Positions 8,924 to 17,682 of a DNA stretch of 38,092 nucleotides are shown here, in pieces. A program made the translations under genes and the position numbers. The first letter of the stretch is position 1, and every line of letters begins with the position of its first letter. The notes under the pieces were generated by a model. That model made no database searches. It saw only the letters and a list, made by a program, of their open reading frames with translations, and was not told where the DNA came from. This DNA comes from Phormidium tanganyikae FI6-MK23 (GTDB lineage Bacteria; Cyanobacteriota; Cyanobacteriia; Leptolyngbyales; Leptolyngbyaceae): the NCBI GenBank assembly GCA_019359175.1, contig JAHHHU010000030.1, positions 1 to 38,092 of the forward strand. Direction: 5' to 3'.

Positions 8924-10579
8924 GTGACGCAATTGGACTGTTTTCCCTACGGTGCGGGGCATGGCGAAGAAGGAGTCTGTCTTCTCGTTCGCATGGGTCC
9001 TTATCGAATTTTGCTAGACTGCGGGCTGGCAGATATCTCTGCGCTTGCTGATTCAACCGCGATCGAACATTTAAGCGATCGCGCTCCCGCTGATGTGGTG
9101 TTGTGCAGTCACGCCCACTCGGATCATGCTCAAGGATTGCTTAGTCTGCATCGCGCTTTTCCCCAGTTGCCAATCTATGCGAGTGAAGCAACGACGCAGC
9201 TTTTACCGCTGAATTGGCTGGATGAACCGGGGCGCGTTCCTCAATTTGTTCATGCGCTTCCTTGGCGATCGCCTGTTGAGTTTCAGGATGGATTGACCGC
9301 CGAACTTTTTCCCGCTGGACACCTTCCAGGAGCAGCGGCAATCTTGCTGACTTATACACCTCCTGATGGTCGATCGCATTCGATCTTATATACAGGCGAT
9401 TTCTTTTTATCAAATTCTCGATTGGTGGAAGGCTTGCGCTTAGAGGAATTGCGGGGACTGCGCCCGGATGTCGTGATTGTTGAAGGAACGTATGGAACGG
9501 CACGATTTCCACATCGACGACAACAAGAGAATCTGATTGCAGAAAGAATTAGTCAAGCGTTGAACGATCGACATTCTGTTCTCTTGCCACTGCCGATGGT
9601 CGGACTCGGACAGGAATTGTTGATGCTGCTGAGAAGTCATCACTTATTCACTGGACGGGATTTAGATATTTGGGTCGATGGTACGGTGGCATCTGGGTGC
9701 GATGCGTATTTGGAACTGTTACTGCACTTGCCCGCATCGGTTCAGAATTTCGCCAAACATCAGTCGCTTTTTTGGGACGATCGAGTCCGTCCACGGGTTC
9801 GGAGATTGCACCCAGAACAGCGATCGTTAGTTAGTGAATCGCCTTGTATTGTACTGACGGATTTCTCGATCGATTGGCAAGAGTTCTGCGAAGACACGCC
9901 GGAACGCTGGTTAATTTTACAGCCGCATCATTTAGAGGGAGAATCGATCGATGTCCCGCCAGAATATGCGATCGAAACTTATTTACTGGCTCAACATTGC
10001 GACGGAGCCAGCACTACACAGTTTATTCACAACTTGCGCCCACAGCACGTCATCTTCGTCCACGGTGATCCGAACTATCTATCGGACTTGACCGGACTCG
10101 ATGAATTGCACAATCGCTATCATCTGCATTCTCCAGCATCGGGAAGTTTAGTAGAGTTACCGATCGGGGAAACGTTCCTCCAGCCTGCACCCCCGGAGAC
10201 GACTTACGAAGGGGAGCTTGCAGAGTTTGGAACGGTTGTGACGATTACCCTGCCCGATGCGATTACGAATGATTCGAGATGGCGATCGCTGTCTGATACG
10301 GGACTCGTCGAAGCGCGTTGGCAAGGTCAAGACCTGATTTTACGGGGCTTGACTCAGCGCGAATTAATGACTCAGAACAATGAGCGATCGTCTTCTTGGG
10401 ACAGCGCAGAAAAAAACTGTTGTTTTCGTTGTCGGCACTATCGTGGACAACGCTGCTGGAATCCAGCTTCTCCGTTATTTAACTTCAAAGTGACATCGGA
10501 TGGGTACTGTCCAGCGTTTGAGTCGGCTCAGAGCGAGGTCGAGCCGACTCGTGAAGATGTGGATCAAGCTCCGGGATAG
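8924..10579 (+). CDS. MBL-fold metallo-hydrolase, CPSF/RNase J-like
   Basis: A 551-residue metallo-beta-lactamase-fold protein. The zinc site is visible as SHAHSDH (62-68), with further ligands expected in [10 protein letters not shown] and ILYTGDF. The segment [15 protein letters not shown] resembles the beta-CASP insertion of the CPSF73/Ysh1 RNA-processing group, and HVIFVHGDP near residue 380 supplies a late His. The C-terminal Cys cluster ([16 protein letters not shown]...GYCP, about 495-530) may bind a metal. A nuclease acting on RNA is the likeliest role; this is inference. The start is a GTG at 8924 after a GGTGG sequence. The 3' end overlaps msrA by 16 bp convergently. Confidence 0.85.
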   Translation: MTQLDCFPYGAGHGEEGVCLLVRMGPYRILLDCGLADISALADSTAIEHLSDRAPADVVLCSHAHSDHAQGLLSLHRAFPQLPIYASEATTQLLPLNWLDEPGRVPQFVHALPWRSPVEFQDGLTAELFPAGHLPGAAAILLTYTPPDGRSHSILYTGDFFLSNSRLVEGLRLEELRGLRPDVVIVEGTYGTARFPHRRQQENLIAERISQALNDRHSVLLPLPMVGLGQELLMLLRSHHLFTGRDLDIWVDGTVASGCDAYLELLLHLPASVQNFAKHQSLFWDDRVRPRVRRLHPEQRSLVSESPCIVLTDFSIDWQEFCEDTPERWLILQPHHLEGESIDVPPEYAIETYLLAQHCDGASTTQFIHNLRPQHVIFVHGDPNYLSDLTGLDELHNRYHLHSPASGSLVELPIGETFLQPAPPETTYEGELAEFGTVVTITLPDAITNDSRWRSLSDTGLVEARWQGQDLILRGLTQRELMTQNNERSSSWDSAEKNCCFRCRHYRGQRCWNPASPLFNFKVTSDGYCPAFESAQSEVEPTREDVDQAPG

Positions 10580-11208
10580 CAGACTTTCGTGCCGCCTAAA
10601 CCACAGTAGCCATTCAGATTTTTAGCAAGATACTGCTGGTGGTAGTCTTCAGCATAGTAGAACTCAGGCGCGTCTAGGATTTCGGTCGAAATCTCTTTGT
10701 AGCCTGCTTTCGCAAGTTCTTCTTGGTAGGTCTTCAAGGATGCTTCGGCGGCTTTGTGCTGCTCATCGTTGTAGACATAAATGCCCGATCGATACTGCGT
10801 TCCGACATCGTTTCCTTGTCGCATTCCTTGAGTCGGATTGTGGCTTTCCCAAAATACTTTCAAGAGTTGCTCATAGCTGACCACTTTTGGATCGTAAGCA
10901 ACGAGAACGACTTCATTGTGTCCGGTCATGCCAGAGCAAACTTCTTGGTAAGTCGGATTTGGGGTGCTGCCTGCGGCATATCCAACGGCGGTTGTGTACA
11001 CGCCTTCTTGCTGCCAAAATTTACGCTCTGCGCCCCAGAAGCAACCCAGACCAAACACCGCAGTTTCGATTCCAGCAGGAAATGGAGGTTGCAGGGGATG
11101 ACCATTGACGAAATGCTTCGCGGGAACAGGCATTTTTGTCGATCGACCTTTCAGCGCTTCATCCGATGAAGGAACGGTGAGCTTTTTGCCAAATCCAAAT
11201 AACACCAT
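10564..11208 (-). CDS. msrA: Peptide methionine sulfoxide reductase MsrA
   Basis: MsrA reduces the S form of methionine sulfoxide in proteins, repairing oxidative damage. The 214-residue protein has the catalytic motif GCFWGAER (C56), [26 protein letters not shown] and the ending [18 protein letters not shown] with possible resolving Cys residues. A cyanobacterial N-terminal extension of about 45 residues precedes the core. It is a single gene, convergent and overlapping by 16 bp with the MBL-fold gene. Confidence 0.96.
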   Translation of the reverse strand: MVLFGFGKKLTVPSSDEALKGRSTKMPVPAKHFVNGHPLQPPFPAGIETAVFGLGCFWGAERKFWQQEGVYTTAVGYAAGSTPNPTYQEVCSGMTGHNEVVLVAYDPKVVSYEQLLKVFWESHNPTQGMRQGNDVGTQYRSGIYVYNDEQHKAAEASLKTYQEELAKAGYKEISTEILDAPEFYYAEDYHQQYLAKNLNGYCGLGGTKVCYPGA

Positions 11209-11324
11209 TTGCTTTTACTCTCATGTTCATACTTCTTAATTTTAGCGTGAACTTCGATCGAGCTTGGTAGGGGTATCCGGTGTGAGGTTCTTGCAGTTGT
11301 GTTTTGGGCAGATCGCCCGAACGA

Positions 11325-12428
11325 TTACTTACACTTCAGTTTGGCTGAGTTGATCTGAAATTGAATTGTAGAGATTCGACTTTTTCCTGATAATTCTTGT
11401 GCGCCAAATAGGTAGCCATCTTCTTTCAATTCATCTACTGTGCGCCAGAAGATCTGATTATTTCGGGAAGAGTTGCTGCCGAATAGATCGAGGTTTTTGA
11501 ATAAGTATTGCTTCGAGACAGAGATGAATTGTCCATCGGTTAGATTGTCCCATTTCAGCCGACTAGCTAAGTAGATCAAGAGCTTCGTTTTATAATCGCA
11601 TTTTGCATTACTTCCAAGTCGCTGAGTAATGTCGAACTGATTTGGAAAAAGAACATAATCTCCATTTCGAGAACTGTCGAAAAATTCTAGAGAAATTGTA
11701 TAAGAATCAGCCAATTCGTAAGTGTAATCTGCGGCTTTTGTAATATCGAAATCTCTCGGAGCGCTATCTACTTCGTAATCTTTGATCCGTAGAATGCTTT
11801 TAATCATGACCTTTGCGCCACGATTTTGATTCATTTTCTTGAACGATTGAGCTAACACTAATTCAGTTCGATGAAGCGCGACTAAATCTCGATTGAGTTG
11901 CGATCGCAGTTTCGACGCAAATCCCCCATCTTTCGTCCGCGTATAGCCCAAGGTCTCTAATAAATCATTCGATCGAAACGTTACTGTCCCACCATTTTGC
12001 TGTTGTGCAGCGAGTTTATAAAGGTAAAGCACGATCGAGATTTGGCGCGGATTGAGAAACGTCATCAACGCCATGAACATTCTTTGAATACGTCGATCGT
12101 GGACTTTTTCTAATCCATTGCTCACCCCTTTCTGCACACAAGCCGCCCAATCGAGCTTGGCATATTCGGTTTTCAATTCTGCTAATTCTTCTTCGGTCAA
12201 ATTCTCTAGCGGCACTCGTCGAATCACAGAAAATTCGCTTTCGTCGCGAACATCCGCTTCGACCCGCATTTCCAAGTAATACCCATCCACATCCGATCTC
12301 AAAATCGGCAATCGCACATCTGGATTTCGTACCGATGCCCCAGCTCTGGGCAATACCATCAAGAGTTGGCTATCGACTGGAAAGGCTGCTTCTAGTTGTT
12401 TCATCGCTGGTGAGATTGTGAACCCCAC
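11325..12428 (-). CDS. Putative winged-helix replication-associated protein
   Basis: A 367-residue protein without a confident family name. The pattern is that of plasmid initiator-like proteins with winged-helix DNA-binding regions: PRQISIVLYLYKLAAQ followed by VTFRSNDLLETLGYTRTKDGGFASKLRSQLNRDLVALHRTELV (about 140-205). A second similar region holds CDYKTKLLIYLASRLKW, ISVSKQYLF and WRTVDELKEDGYL (about 280-350). It is divergent from the large Rep protein across the repeat-bearing region 12429-13070, an arrangement expected for a replication initiator or its regulator. Those roles are inference from motif and position. Confidence 0.6.
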   Translation of the reverse strand: MGFTISPAMKQLEAAFPVDSQLLMVLPRAGASVRNPDVRLPILRSDVDGYYLEMRVEADVRDESEFSVIRRVPLENLTEEELAELKTEYAKLDWAACVQKGVSNGLEKVHDRRIQRMFMALMTFLNPRQISIVLYLYKLAAQQQNGGTVTFRSNDLLETLGYTRTKDGGFASKLRSQLNRDLVALHRTELVLAQSFKKMNQNRGAKVMIKSILRIKDYEVDSAPRDFDITKAADYTYELADSYTISLEFFDSSRNGDYVLFPNQFDITQRLGSNAKCDYKTKLLIYLASRLKWDNLTDGQFISVSKQYLFKNLDLFGSNSSRNNQIFWRTVDELKEDGYLFGAQELSGKSRISTIQFQINSAKLKCK

Positions 12429-12539
12429 ATATAGTGCCCTACCCTCGGAGATTTGTCTAGAGGTAAAACGCTATATCTGGGGGCCTAGTGTCTGAGCGAT
12501 TCGATCTGACCCTATTGGTAGTAGTAAGTTTACGGAGTC

Positions 12540-12728
12540 CTGTAACGCTTGCGTCTGAATTCGATCGCGTTTTCTGTAACTTTCGCGTCGATGATCCAGG
12601 TGATTTGCGCTCCTTATTTTATGCGATCGATCCACCCGAAAATCCTAAACTTTGCGCCGCTTTGCCTATTCCTCCGCCGTTCTGTTTTCCTGCTAACACG
12701 CCCGTATAAATCGCCTGTAACTCTAGCG
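12540..12728 (+). repeat. Three iteron-like 14-bp direct repeats
   Basis: CTGTAACGCTTGCG at 12540-12553, CTGTAACTTTCGCG at 12574-12587 and CTGTAACTCTAGCG at 12715-12728 share CTGTAAC plus GCG at fixed spacing. The starts are 34 and 141 bp apart. All are on the same strand between the two divergent rep-type genes, where initiator-binding iterons would be expected. The middle four positions vary. Confidence 0.55.
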
Positions 12729-12963
12729 GATCCCTGATCCACTCCCTCTTGAGCCTTTGATGGATCGGTGTTAATCTGCTTCTCACGTCGGAGATGTCTA
12801 CCACCATTGTCTGACGGAACCTTGTTTGTCTCGAATCAGATTAGTGCGATTTTGGGCGACTACCACCGCTACAAGTCCGCCAATCAGATTTTTTTCAAAT
12901 CCAAAAGCAAAACCCCTCAAGCTTCCCTACCACAGTCAGCCAAAGGGGTTGATAACCTTGTTT

Positions 12964-12981
12964 GCCCAAAAAAGATTGGGC
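12964..12981 (+). other. Small hairpin GCCCAA-AAAAGA-TTGGGC in rep leader
   Basis: A perfect 6-bp stem with a 6-nt A-rich loop lies 90 bp upstream of the Rep start codon, next to the AACCCCT/AGGGGTT inverted repeat. There is no T tract, so it is not a standard terminator. It could be part of a leader controlling rep expression, or chance. Confidence 0.3.
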
Positions 12982-13070
12982 TTGATTTCTATGTTGAAAC
13001 ATTGTATCAGGTGCAGCAATTCTGCGCTAGGTTTGCGTGCGAATTTATTGATTCAGAAGGAGCAGGGCTG

Positions 13071-16000
13071 ATGGTAACTTCCCTCAGAGTTGCTTCTTCT
13101 GGAGCGGCAAAACCGATCGAGGGCGATCTCGCTCCCGATCACGAACAGGAATGGTTGATGAGCGGAGTCGATCCGGAGATTATTCGCCGGAATGTACGAT
13201 CGCTGCAAGATACCGACTTTGATCCGTTTACACACGAAGCGAATTATCCGATCGCGGAGTTGCTGAATTGGAAAGTGACGCGATTTGGACAACAGGCGCG
13301 GGAATCGGTTCGAGGCTGGTGGGTGAGCGGAGTCGATCCGCTGAACAATTGGCAGCGAATGGATTGGGGACGGTTTAAGCCGGATACGCCGATCGTCGAT
13401 CGTCAGAAAAACAGGTCTGCAAAATATCTGAGTCCCAGTCTCGGTAAAGGGTCTAGCCGATTCATTCTGCTCGATGTGCCGATGCGGATTTGGATGAAAG
13501 TTTCCGCACGATTTGAGGTCGAAATTGCTGGAGCGACGAACTTTTGGGAATGGGCTTGGCGAAATAATTTGCCGATCGTACTTACCGAAGGAGAGAAGAA
13601 AGCGGGCTGTTTGTTGAGTTTGGGCTATCCAGCGATCGCGCTTCCGGGAATCTTCAGCGGTTACCGACGCGAGACTCGGCAACTGATCGCAGAATTGGCG
13701 CATTTCGCGACGGCACAGCGATCGATTCACATCTGTTTCGATTATGAAACGAAGCCGAGAACCTTACAAAATATCTTTCTTGCTACTTCTCGTTTAGGGC
13801 AACTGTTAAACCATGCTGGCTGTCAAGTTAAAGTTATTGCATTGCCGGGTGCTGAAAAGGGCGTTGATGATTTCGTTGTCGCTCGTGGTCATGATGCGTT
13901 TACACGACTATATGAATCAGCGGTCGAGCTTGAGTTCTGGCAAGCATCACAATTATGGTCATTAACCTATACACCTTCACTTACACTAAATCAGCCGTAT
14001 TTGGAAAATCTTCCTTATCCGGAGTCTGGATTGGCTTGTATTAAAAGTGCCAAAGGAACTGGAAAAACAACGGCATTGCAAGGATTGATCAAGAACTCCG
14101 TTGCCCCTGGCACAGCGGAAGCTGACCGAAAAGTTCTTGTGATTACACATCGAATTCAACTCGGTAAAGCGATTTGCCATAGTATCGGAATTGATTGGAT
14201 CACCGATGCGCTGAATTCTGAAAATTCGAATAGCTATGGCTTGTGTGTCGATTCGCTGCATCCAAACTCGAAAGCGCGTTTTAATCCAGCGGAATGGGAA
14301 GGCGCGATCGTCATTCTCGATGAAGTGGAGCAAGTGTTGTGGCACGCGCTCAATAGTGCAACTTGCTATCATCAGCGCGTCAGAATCTTAGAAACATTGC
14401 GCGAACTGATCGAAATTGTTCTCGAAACGGGTGGATTAGTTGTTGCACAAGACGCGGATTTATCTGATGTCAGCATCGACTATCTGCGCGGATTAGCGGA
14501 AACTCCCGTTACACCTTGGGTTGTGGTGAATCAGTGGAAGCCCGAAATTGCTTGGGATGTCTCGATGTACGACACGAAAAATCCTGCACCGTTAATCGAT
14601 CGGATGGAAACCGTTCTGAAAACTGGAGCCGTTTTCGTCTGCGTCGATTCTCAGAAAGTTCGCGGTCGTTGGAGTTCCAAGAACTTAGAAACGTATCTGC
14701 GATTGCAATTTCCTGAAAAGCGGATTCTCCGAATCGATAGTGAAAGCGTTTCTGATCCTGATCACGCGGCTTATCACATTGCTGAACGCATTAACGATGT
14801 AGTTGGCGATTACGATATTGTTTTGGCGACACCGACGATCGGAACTGGAGTCTCGATCGACATTCGCAATCATTTCAAAGGCGTATTCGGAATTTTCCAA
14901 GGTGTCACACCAGATTCTGAATCGCGGCAAGCATTAGCGAGAGTTCGCGAACCAATTCCCCGATATGTTTGGGCGGCGCATTTTGGCCCTGGAAAAGTGG
15001 GGAATGGAAGCTGTAACTATCGAGATGTCGCGCAATCGATCACGAAATCGGTTCGATATAACATTGCATTGCTCAAAGATATCGATTTTGATTTGGATGA
15101 GCAGAGTAACCCGATTGCGCTTCGGACTTGGGCAAAGATGGCGGCGCGGGTAAATGCGTCTCTATGGCGTTACCGTCGCGAGTTTCGGAATGGTTTATTG
15201 CTCGAAGGTCATACCGTGACACTGGTTACAGACGATCTCACTAAGATCTTCGGACAGTTACCGATTACTGATCAAATGCACCATGAACTGAAAACGGGCG
15301 TTTTGAACATTCCAGGATTTGAATTTTTGGAAGTGCAGCACGATTTGAAAGTGTGCGATCGCATTGCTCAAGTGATTTCTGCGATTCGTACCCGCAATCA
15401 AACCGCAGAAGCGATCGCAGTTTCCGATTCTCCAGAAATCACACCTGAAGAATATTACGAACTCAAAGAACAAGCGAATCAAACCATTCAGAAACGCCAC
15501 AGCAAACACAAACACGAACTGAAGCGGAAATACAACGTCGAAACCATCACGCCAGAGATCAAACTCAAAGATGATGATGGTTGGTATACACAACTGCGAT
15601 TGTATTACTATCTCACTCGCAATCCAGAATATGTTCGCCTTCATGATATGCAAGAGCTTGAAGACCATCTAGAGCGCGGAGATGGAAAGATTTCTGTTCA
15701 AGATGTCAAGCTGTTAACAGCGCAAGTTGAGGCATTACGATCACTAAAAATTCTAGAGTTTCTTAAACCCGGAGAAAAAATTCTCGCCACCGATGATCTC
15801 GTTCAATTCGTTGCCACCACTGCGCTAGAGTGTCGCGACGATATGAAAGCATTGTTTAGCTTCACCGTAACCGAGAAACTTGCGCCGATCGCGATCGTTC
15901 AAACATTGCTCGGCAAAATCGGAGTGAAACTTACTTGTACAGGTCGTGCGGTTGCGCCCGATGGACGACGCGGCGGATTGCGAATCTATAAGTACTTTCC

Positions 16001-16133
16001 ACCAGAAGACGATCGAACAACCATCTTGGCGGAATGGGAAAAGCAGGATCTCGCCATGCTGCAAACGCTGATGGAAGTGACGGGCTGTAATGATTTCTCG
16101 GAAATGGATGAATGGATTGAGCGATCGGCTTAA
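13071..16133 (+). CDS. CyRepA1-type plasmid replication protein (DUF3854 and helicase)
   Basis: This 1020-residue protein resembles the large cyanobacterial plasmid Rep proteins (CyRepA1 family). An N-terminal region with HEQEWLMSGVDPEIIRRNV leads to a Toprim-like DUF3854 domain with VLTEGEKKAGCLLSLGYPAIALPG (E at about 173) and HICFDYETK, consistent with a primase-type centre. A helicase-like half follows: Walker A KGTGKTT (about 329-335), DEVE box VILDEVEQVLWH (about 417) and LATPTIGTGVSID (about 585), then a long charged C-terminal region. The ATG at 13071 is chosen because AGAAGGAG precedes it and the frame upstream is not protein-like. Such genes normally sit on plasmids; here it lies among chromosomal genes. 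Confidence 0.8.
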   Translation: MVTSLRVASSGAAKPIEGDLAPDHEQEWLMSGVDPEIIRRNVRSLQDTDFDPFTHEANYPIAELLNWKVTRFGQQARESVRGWWVSGVDPLNNWQRMDWGRFKPDTPIVDRQKNRSAKYLSPSLGKGSSRFILLDVPMRIWMKVSARFEVEIAGATNFWEWAWRNNLPIVLTEGEKKAGCLLSLGYPAIALPGIFSGYRRETRQLIAELAHFATAQRSIHICFDYETKPRTLQNIFLATSRLGQLLNHAGCQVKVIALPGAEKGVDDFVVARGHDAFTRLYESAVELEFWQASQLWSLTYTPSLTLNQPYLENLPYPESGLACIKSAKGTGKTTALQGLIKNSVAPGTAEADRKVLVITHRIQLGKAICHSIGIDWITDALNSENSNSYGLCVDSLHPNSKARFNPAEWEGAIVILDEVEQVLWHALNSATCYHQRVRILETLRELIEIVLETGGLVVAQDADLSDVSIDYLRGLAETPVTPWVVVNQWKPEIAWDVSMYDTKNPAPLIDRMETVLKTGAVFVCVDSQKVRGRWSSKNLETYLRLQFPEKRILRIDSESVSDPDHAAYHIAERINDVVGDYDIVLATPTIGTGVSIDIRNHFKGVFGIFQGVTPDSESRQALARVREPIPRYVWAAHFGPGKVGNGSCNYRDVAQSITKSVRYNIALLKDIDFDLDEQSNPIALRTWAKMAARVNASLWRYRREFRNGLLLEGHTVTLVTDDLTKIFGQLPITDQMHHELKTGVLNIPGFEFLEVQHDLKVCDRIAQVISAIRTRNQTAEAIAVSDSPEITPEEYYELKEQANQTIQKRHSKHKHELKRKYNVETITPEIKLKDDDGWYTQLRLYYYLTRNPEYVRLHDMQELEDHLERGDGKISVQDVKLLTAQVEALRSLKILEFLKPGEKILATDDLVQFVATTALECRDDMKALFSFTVTEKLAPIAIVQTLLGKIGVKLTCTGRAVAPDGRRGGLRIYKYFPPEDDRTTILAEWEKQDLAMLQTLMEVTGCNDFSEMDEWIERSA

Positions 16134-16168
16134 GAGGGTGGTTTAGAGGTCGATCATTCATTGCATTA

Positions 16169-16195
16169 CCCGCCCCGGATTGAAATCGGGGCGGG
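16169..16195. terminator. GC-rich stem-loop between convergent genes
   Basis: A perfect 9-bp inverted repeat CCCGCCCCG/CGGGGCGGG encloses a 9-nt loop, between the end of the Rep gene (16133) and the end of the convergent methyltransferase gene (16229). Position and stability fit a bidirectional terminator, but neither side has a clear T tract. Confidence 0.5.
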
Positions 16196-16228
16196 ACTGA
16201 ATCGGAGTGGAGAGACTTTTCGTACTTC

Positions 16229-17044
16229 CTATCGACTAAATTCAAAATTTTCAGCAATCTTACGAGCGACAACATAATAAATAAGTTCCTCATGCCAAAC
16301 ACCCCGATCTCTTTCCAAAGCCGCGATCGCATCATCGTAACTCGCTTTGATCTGCCGAATTTTTTCCGGCTCTAACTCCAACAGCGGATTATTTTGATGC
16401 AGCCAGAACTGTCCATTCCAGCGGCTTGTAGCTTCCTCTAACGTGAGGTAAGTTCCCAACTGGCGTGGATGAATCTCGATTTGACTGAAGTTAGCCTGAG
16501 TTAATAAATGCTGAATTCGAGTTGGCGTTCCTAATGGTTCGTGCAAATTGGGAAGTGTGATCCCGTGTTTCGCGCAGGCTTCTACGATCGACAATGCAAA
16601 ATAAGAGTTCTCAGACGAGCAGGTAAATGCAACGAATCCATCCGGTTTGAGAAAGCGATACCACTTGTGCAAAATTGCGGAAATGTCGGGGAAAAGCACG
16701 ATCGCATAAGAACAATAAATCGCATCAAACTGATTTGAAGCTTCATACACTTCTGCACCTACTTCAATCAACTGAACATTCGATAAGTTTTCGTTTTGGA
16801 TTTTCTGCTGAGCAATCTTGAGTAGTTCTGTTGCGATGTCGATTCCAATCACAAAACCATTTGCGCCAACTCTTTTTGCGGCTCCGATCGCTATATTTCC
16901 GGTTCCCGCCGCAACATCTAAAACGGATTGTCCAGGCTGTGCACTCGTGTAATCAAAAAGTGCGATCGCTCGGTTCCGAGTCACATCATTATCATAATTC
17001 GTTCTAGCATTGTAAAAATCAATAACTTGCTGTTTATAGTTCAT
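16229..17044 (-). CDS. Class I SAM-dependent methyltransferase
   Basis: A 271-residue methyltransferase with a Rossmann-fold SAM-binding motif, SVLDVAAGTGNIAIG (40-54). Next come the acidic end of strand 2 (VIGIDIATELL), VQLIEVGAEVYEASNQFDAIYCSYAIVLFPD (motifs II-III) and RFLKPDGFVAFT. This is the UbiE/Methyltransf_11 type; the substrate cannot be told. Its ATG overlaps the TGA of the upstream DUF4279 gene by 4 bp (ATGA), so translation is probably coupled. Confidence 0.88.
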   Translation of the reverse strand: MNYKQQVIDFYNARTNYDNDVTRNRAIALFDYTSAQPGQSVLDVAAGTGNIAIGAAKRVGANGFVIGIDIATELLKIAQQKIQNENLSNVQLIEVGAEVYEASNQFDAIYCSYAIVLFPDISAILHKWYRFLKPDGFVAFTCSSENSYFALSIVEACAKHGITLPNLHEPLGTPTRIQHLLTQANFSQIEIHPRQLGTYLTLEEATSRWNGQFWLHQNNPLLELEPEKIRQIKASYDDAIAALERDRGVWHEELIYYVVARKIAENFEFSR

Positions 17045-17442
17045 TCAGGTGGCAGCACGTAAAGATCAACACCAATTTCTGCATTCAGTTGTAAAACAGC
17101 CTTGAGAATGTCTCGATCGAAGTGAATTGCAGGACGATCTCCTGACGTATAAATTACACCGCAAAATTCAGCTTCGTAGATCGAACAAAGTTCTATTAGA
17201 GGTTGCCAACCTTGTTTCAGTTGCTCCAAGACAACCTGAAAATGCTCTCCCAAATCATCTGAGGCTTCTAAGCGCGATCGTAATTTCCAACCATTCTGCT
17301 GATAACGAATCCGCGCTTTAGGAGAAATCAATTCATCTTTGAACCATGTTTTTGTCGGCTGAACTCCCACTTTCGATGTGACATCTTCGGGGTTCAAGTC
17401 GATTCCCGTTAAACTAAATTCTGCATAAACTTCAGAGTTCAT
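17041..17442 (-). CDS. DUF4279 domain protein, possible immunity protein
   Basis: A protein of about 133 residues that fits the DUF4279 family: EVYAEFSLTGIDLNPEDVTSKVGVQPTKTWFKDE at the start and IELCSIYEAEFCGVIY in the core. The ATG at 17442 (MNSEVY) is preferred over the in-frame one 24 bp upstream because it fits the family start. DUF4279 genes often lie near polymorphic-toxin loci, and here the gene directly follows a toxin type 33-like domain (25 bp gap). An immunity role is inference. It is coupled to the methyltransferase by a 4-bp overlap. Confidence 0.7.
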   Translation of the reverse strand: MNSEVYAEFSLTGIDLNPEDVTSKVGVQPTKTWFKDELISPKARIRYQQNGWKLRSRLEASDDLGEHFQVVLEQLKQGWQPLIELCSIYEAEFCGVIYTSGDRPAIHFDRDILKAVLQLNAEIGVDLYVLPPE

Positions 17443-17466
17443 CTTGTTTGCTCCAAACGAAAGCAA

Positions 17467-17682
17467 TCAGAAATCATTAATATTCAGTCCTGTTGGCTCA
17501 CCTGCACCGTTTCCACCTTTAGGTTTGATGTAGATATTACCAACTTCATCTTTGTAGAGGTCAAGCCTACTTGCACCTTGTCCACCTTTGAGACTATGAA
17601 CATCGATTCCTGACTGCTTTAGTTTAGCAATCTCGCCACCGCTCAACAGCTTATCCTGCTGCCAGTCGCGCTCGGTTTCCAC
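17467..17682 (-). CDS. Orphan polymorphic toxin type 33-like domain
   Basis: A 71-residue protein whose layout, LSGGEIAKLKQSGIDVHSLKGG, then DLYKDEVGNIYIKPKGG and GAGEPTGLNIND, matches the C-terminal type 33 domain of polymorphic toxins. Those are normally the last module of a very large secreted protein. Here only the domain is present, with no secretion or repeat region. The GTG start shares one base with the leuC stop (TAGTG), and a TGA four codons upstream in frame excludes a longer form. It may be a displaced orphan toxin tip or a domesticated protein. The next gene encodes a DUF4279 protein. Confidence 0.65.
   Translation of the reverse strand: METERDWQQDKLLSGGEIAKLKQSGIDVHSLKGGQGASRLDLYKDEVGNIYIKPKGGNGAGEPTGLNINDF

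Larger units (their letters stand above)
12429..13070. other. Putative origin/control region between divergent rep genes
   Basis: This 640-bp stretch has no convincing gene. An open frame in phase with the Rep protein runs through it from 12768, but its translation does not look like protein. It holds three 14-bp direct repeats (12540, 12574, 12715), a 7-bp inverted repeat AACCCCT/AGGGGTT (12911-12950), a compact GCCCAA/TTGGGC hairpin (12964-12981) and A/T-rich patches. Together these features resemble the replication and copy-control regions of iteron plasmids. No experiment or comparison supports origin activity. Confidence 0.45.

Noticed and set aside
12768-13070. N-terminal extension of the Rep protein by 101 codons
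   Set aside because: The extra sequence shows no protein-like pattern, covers inverted repeats, and the ATG at 13071 has a proper AAGGAG site.
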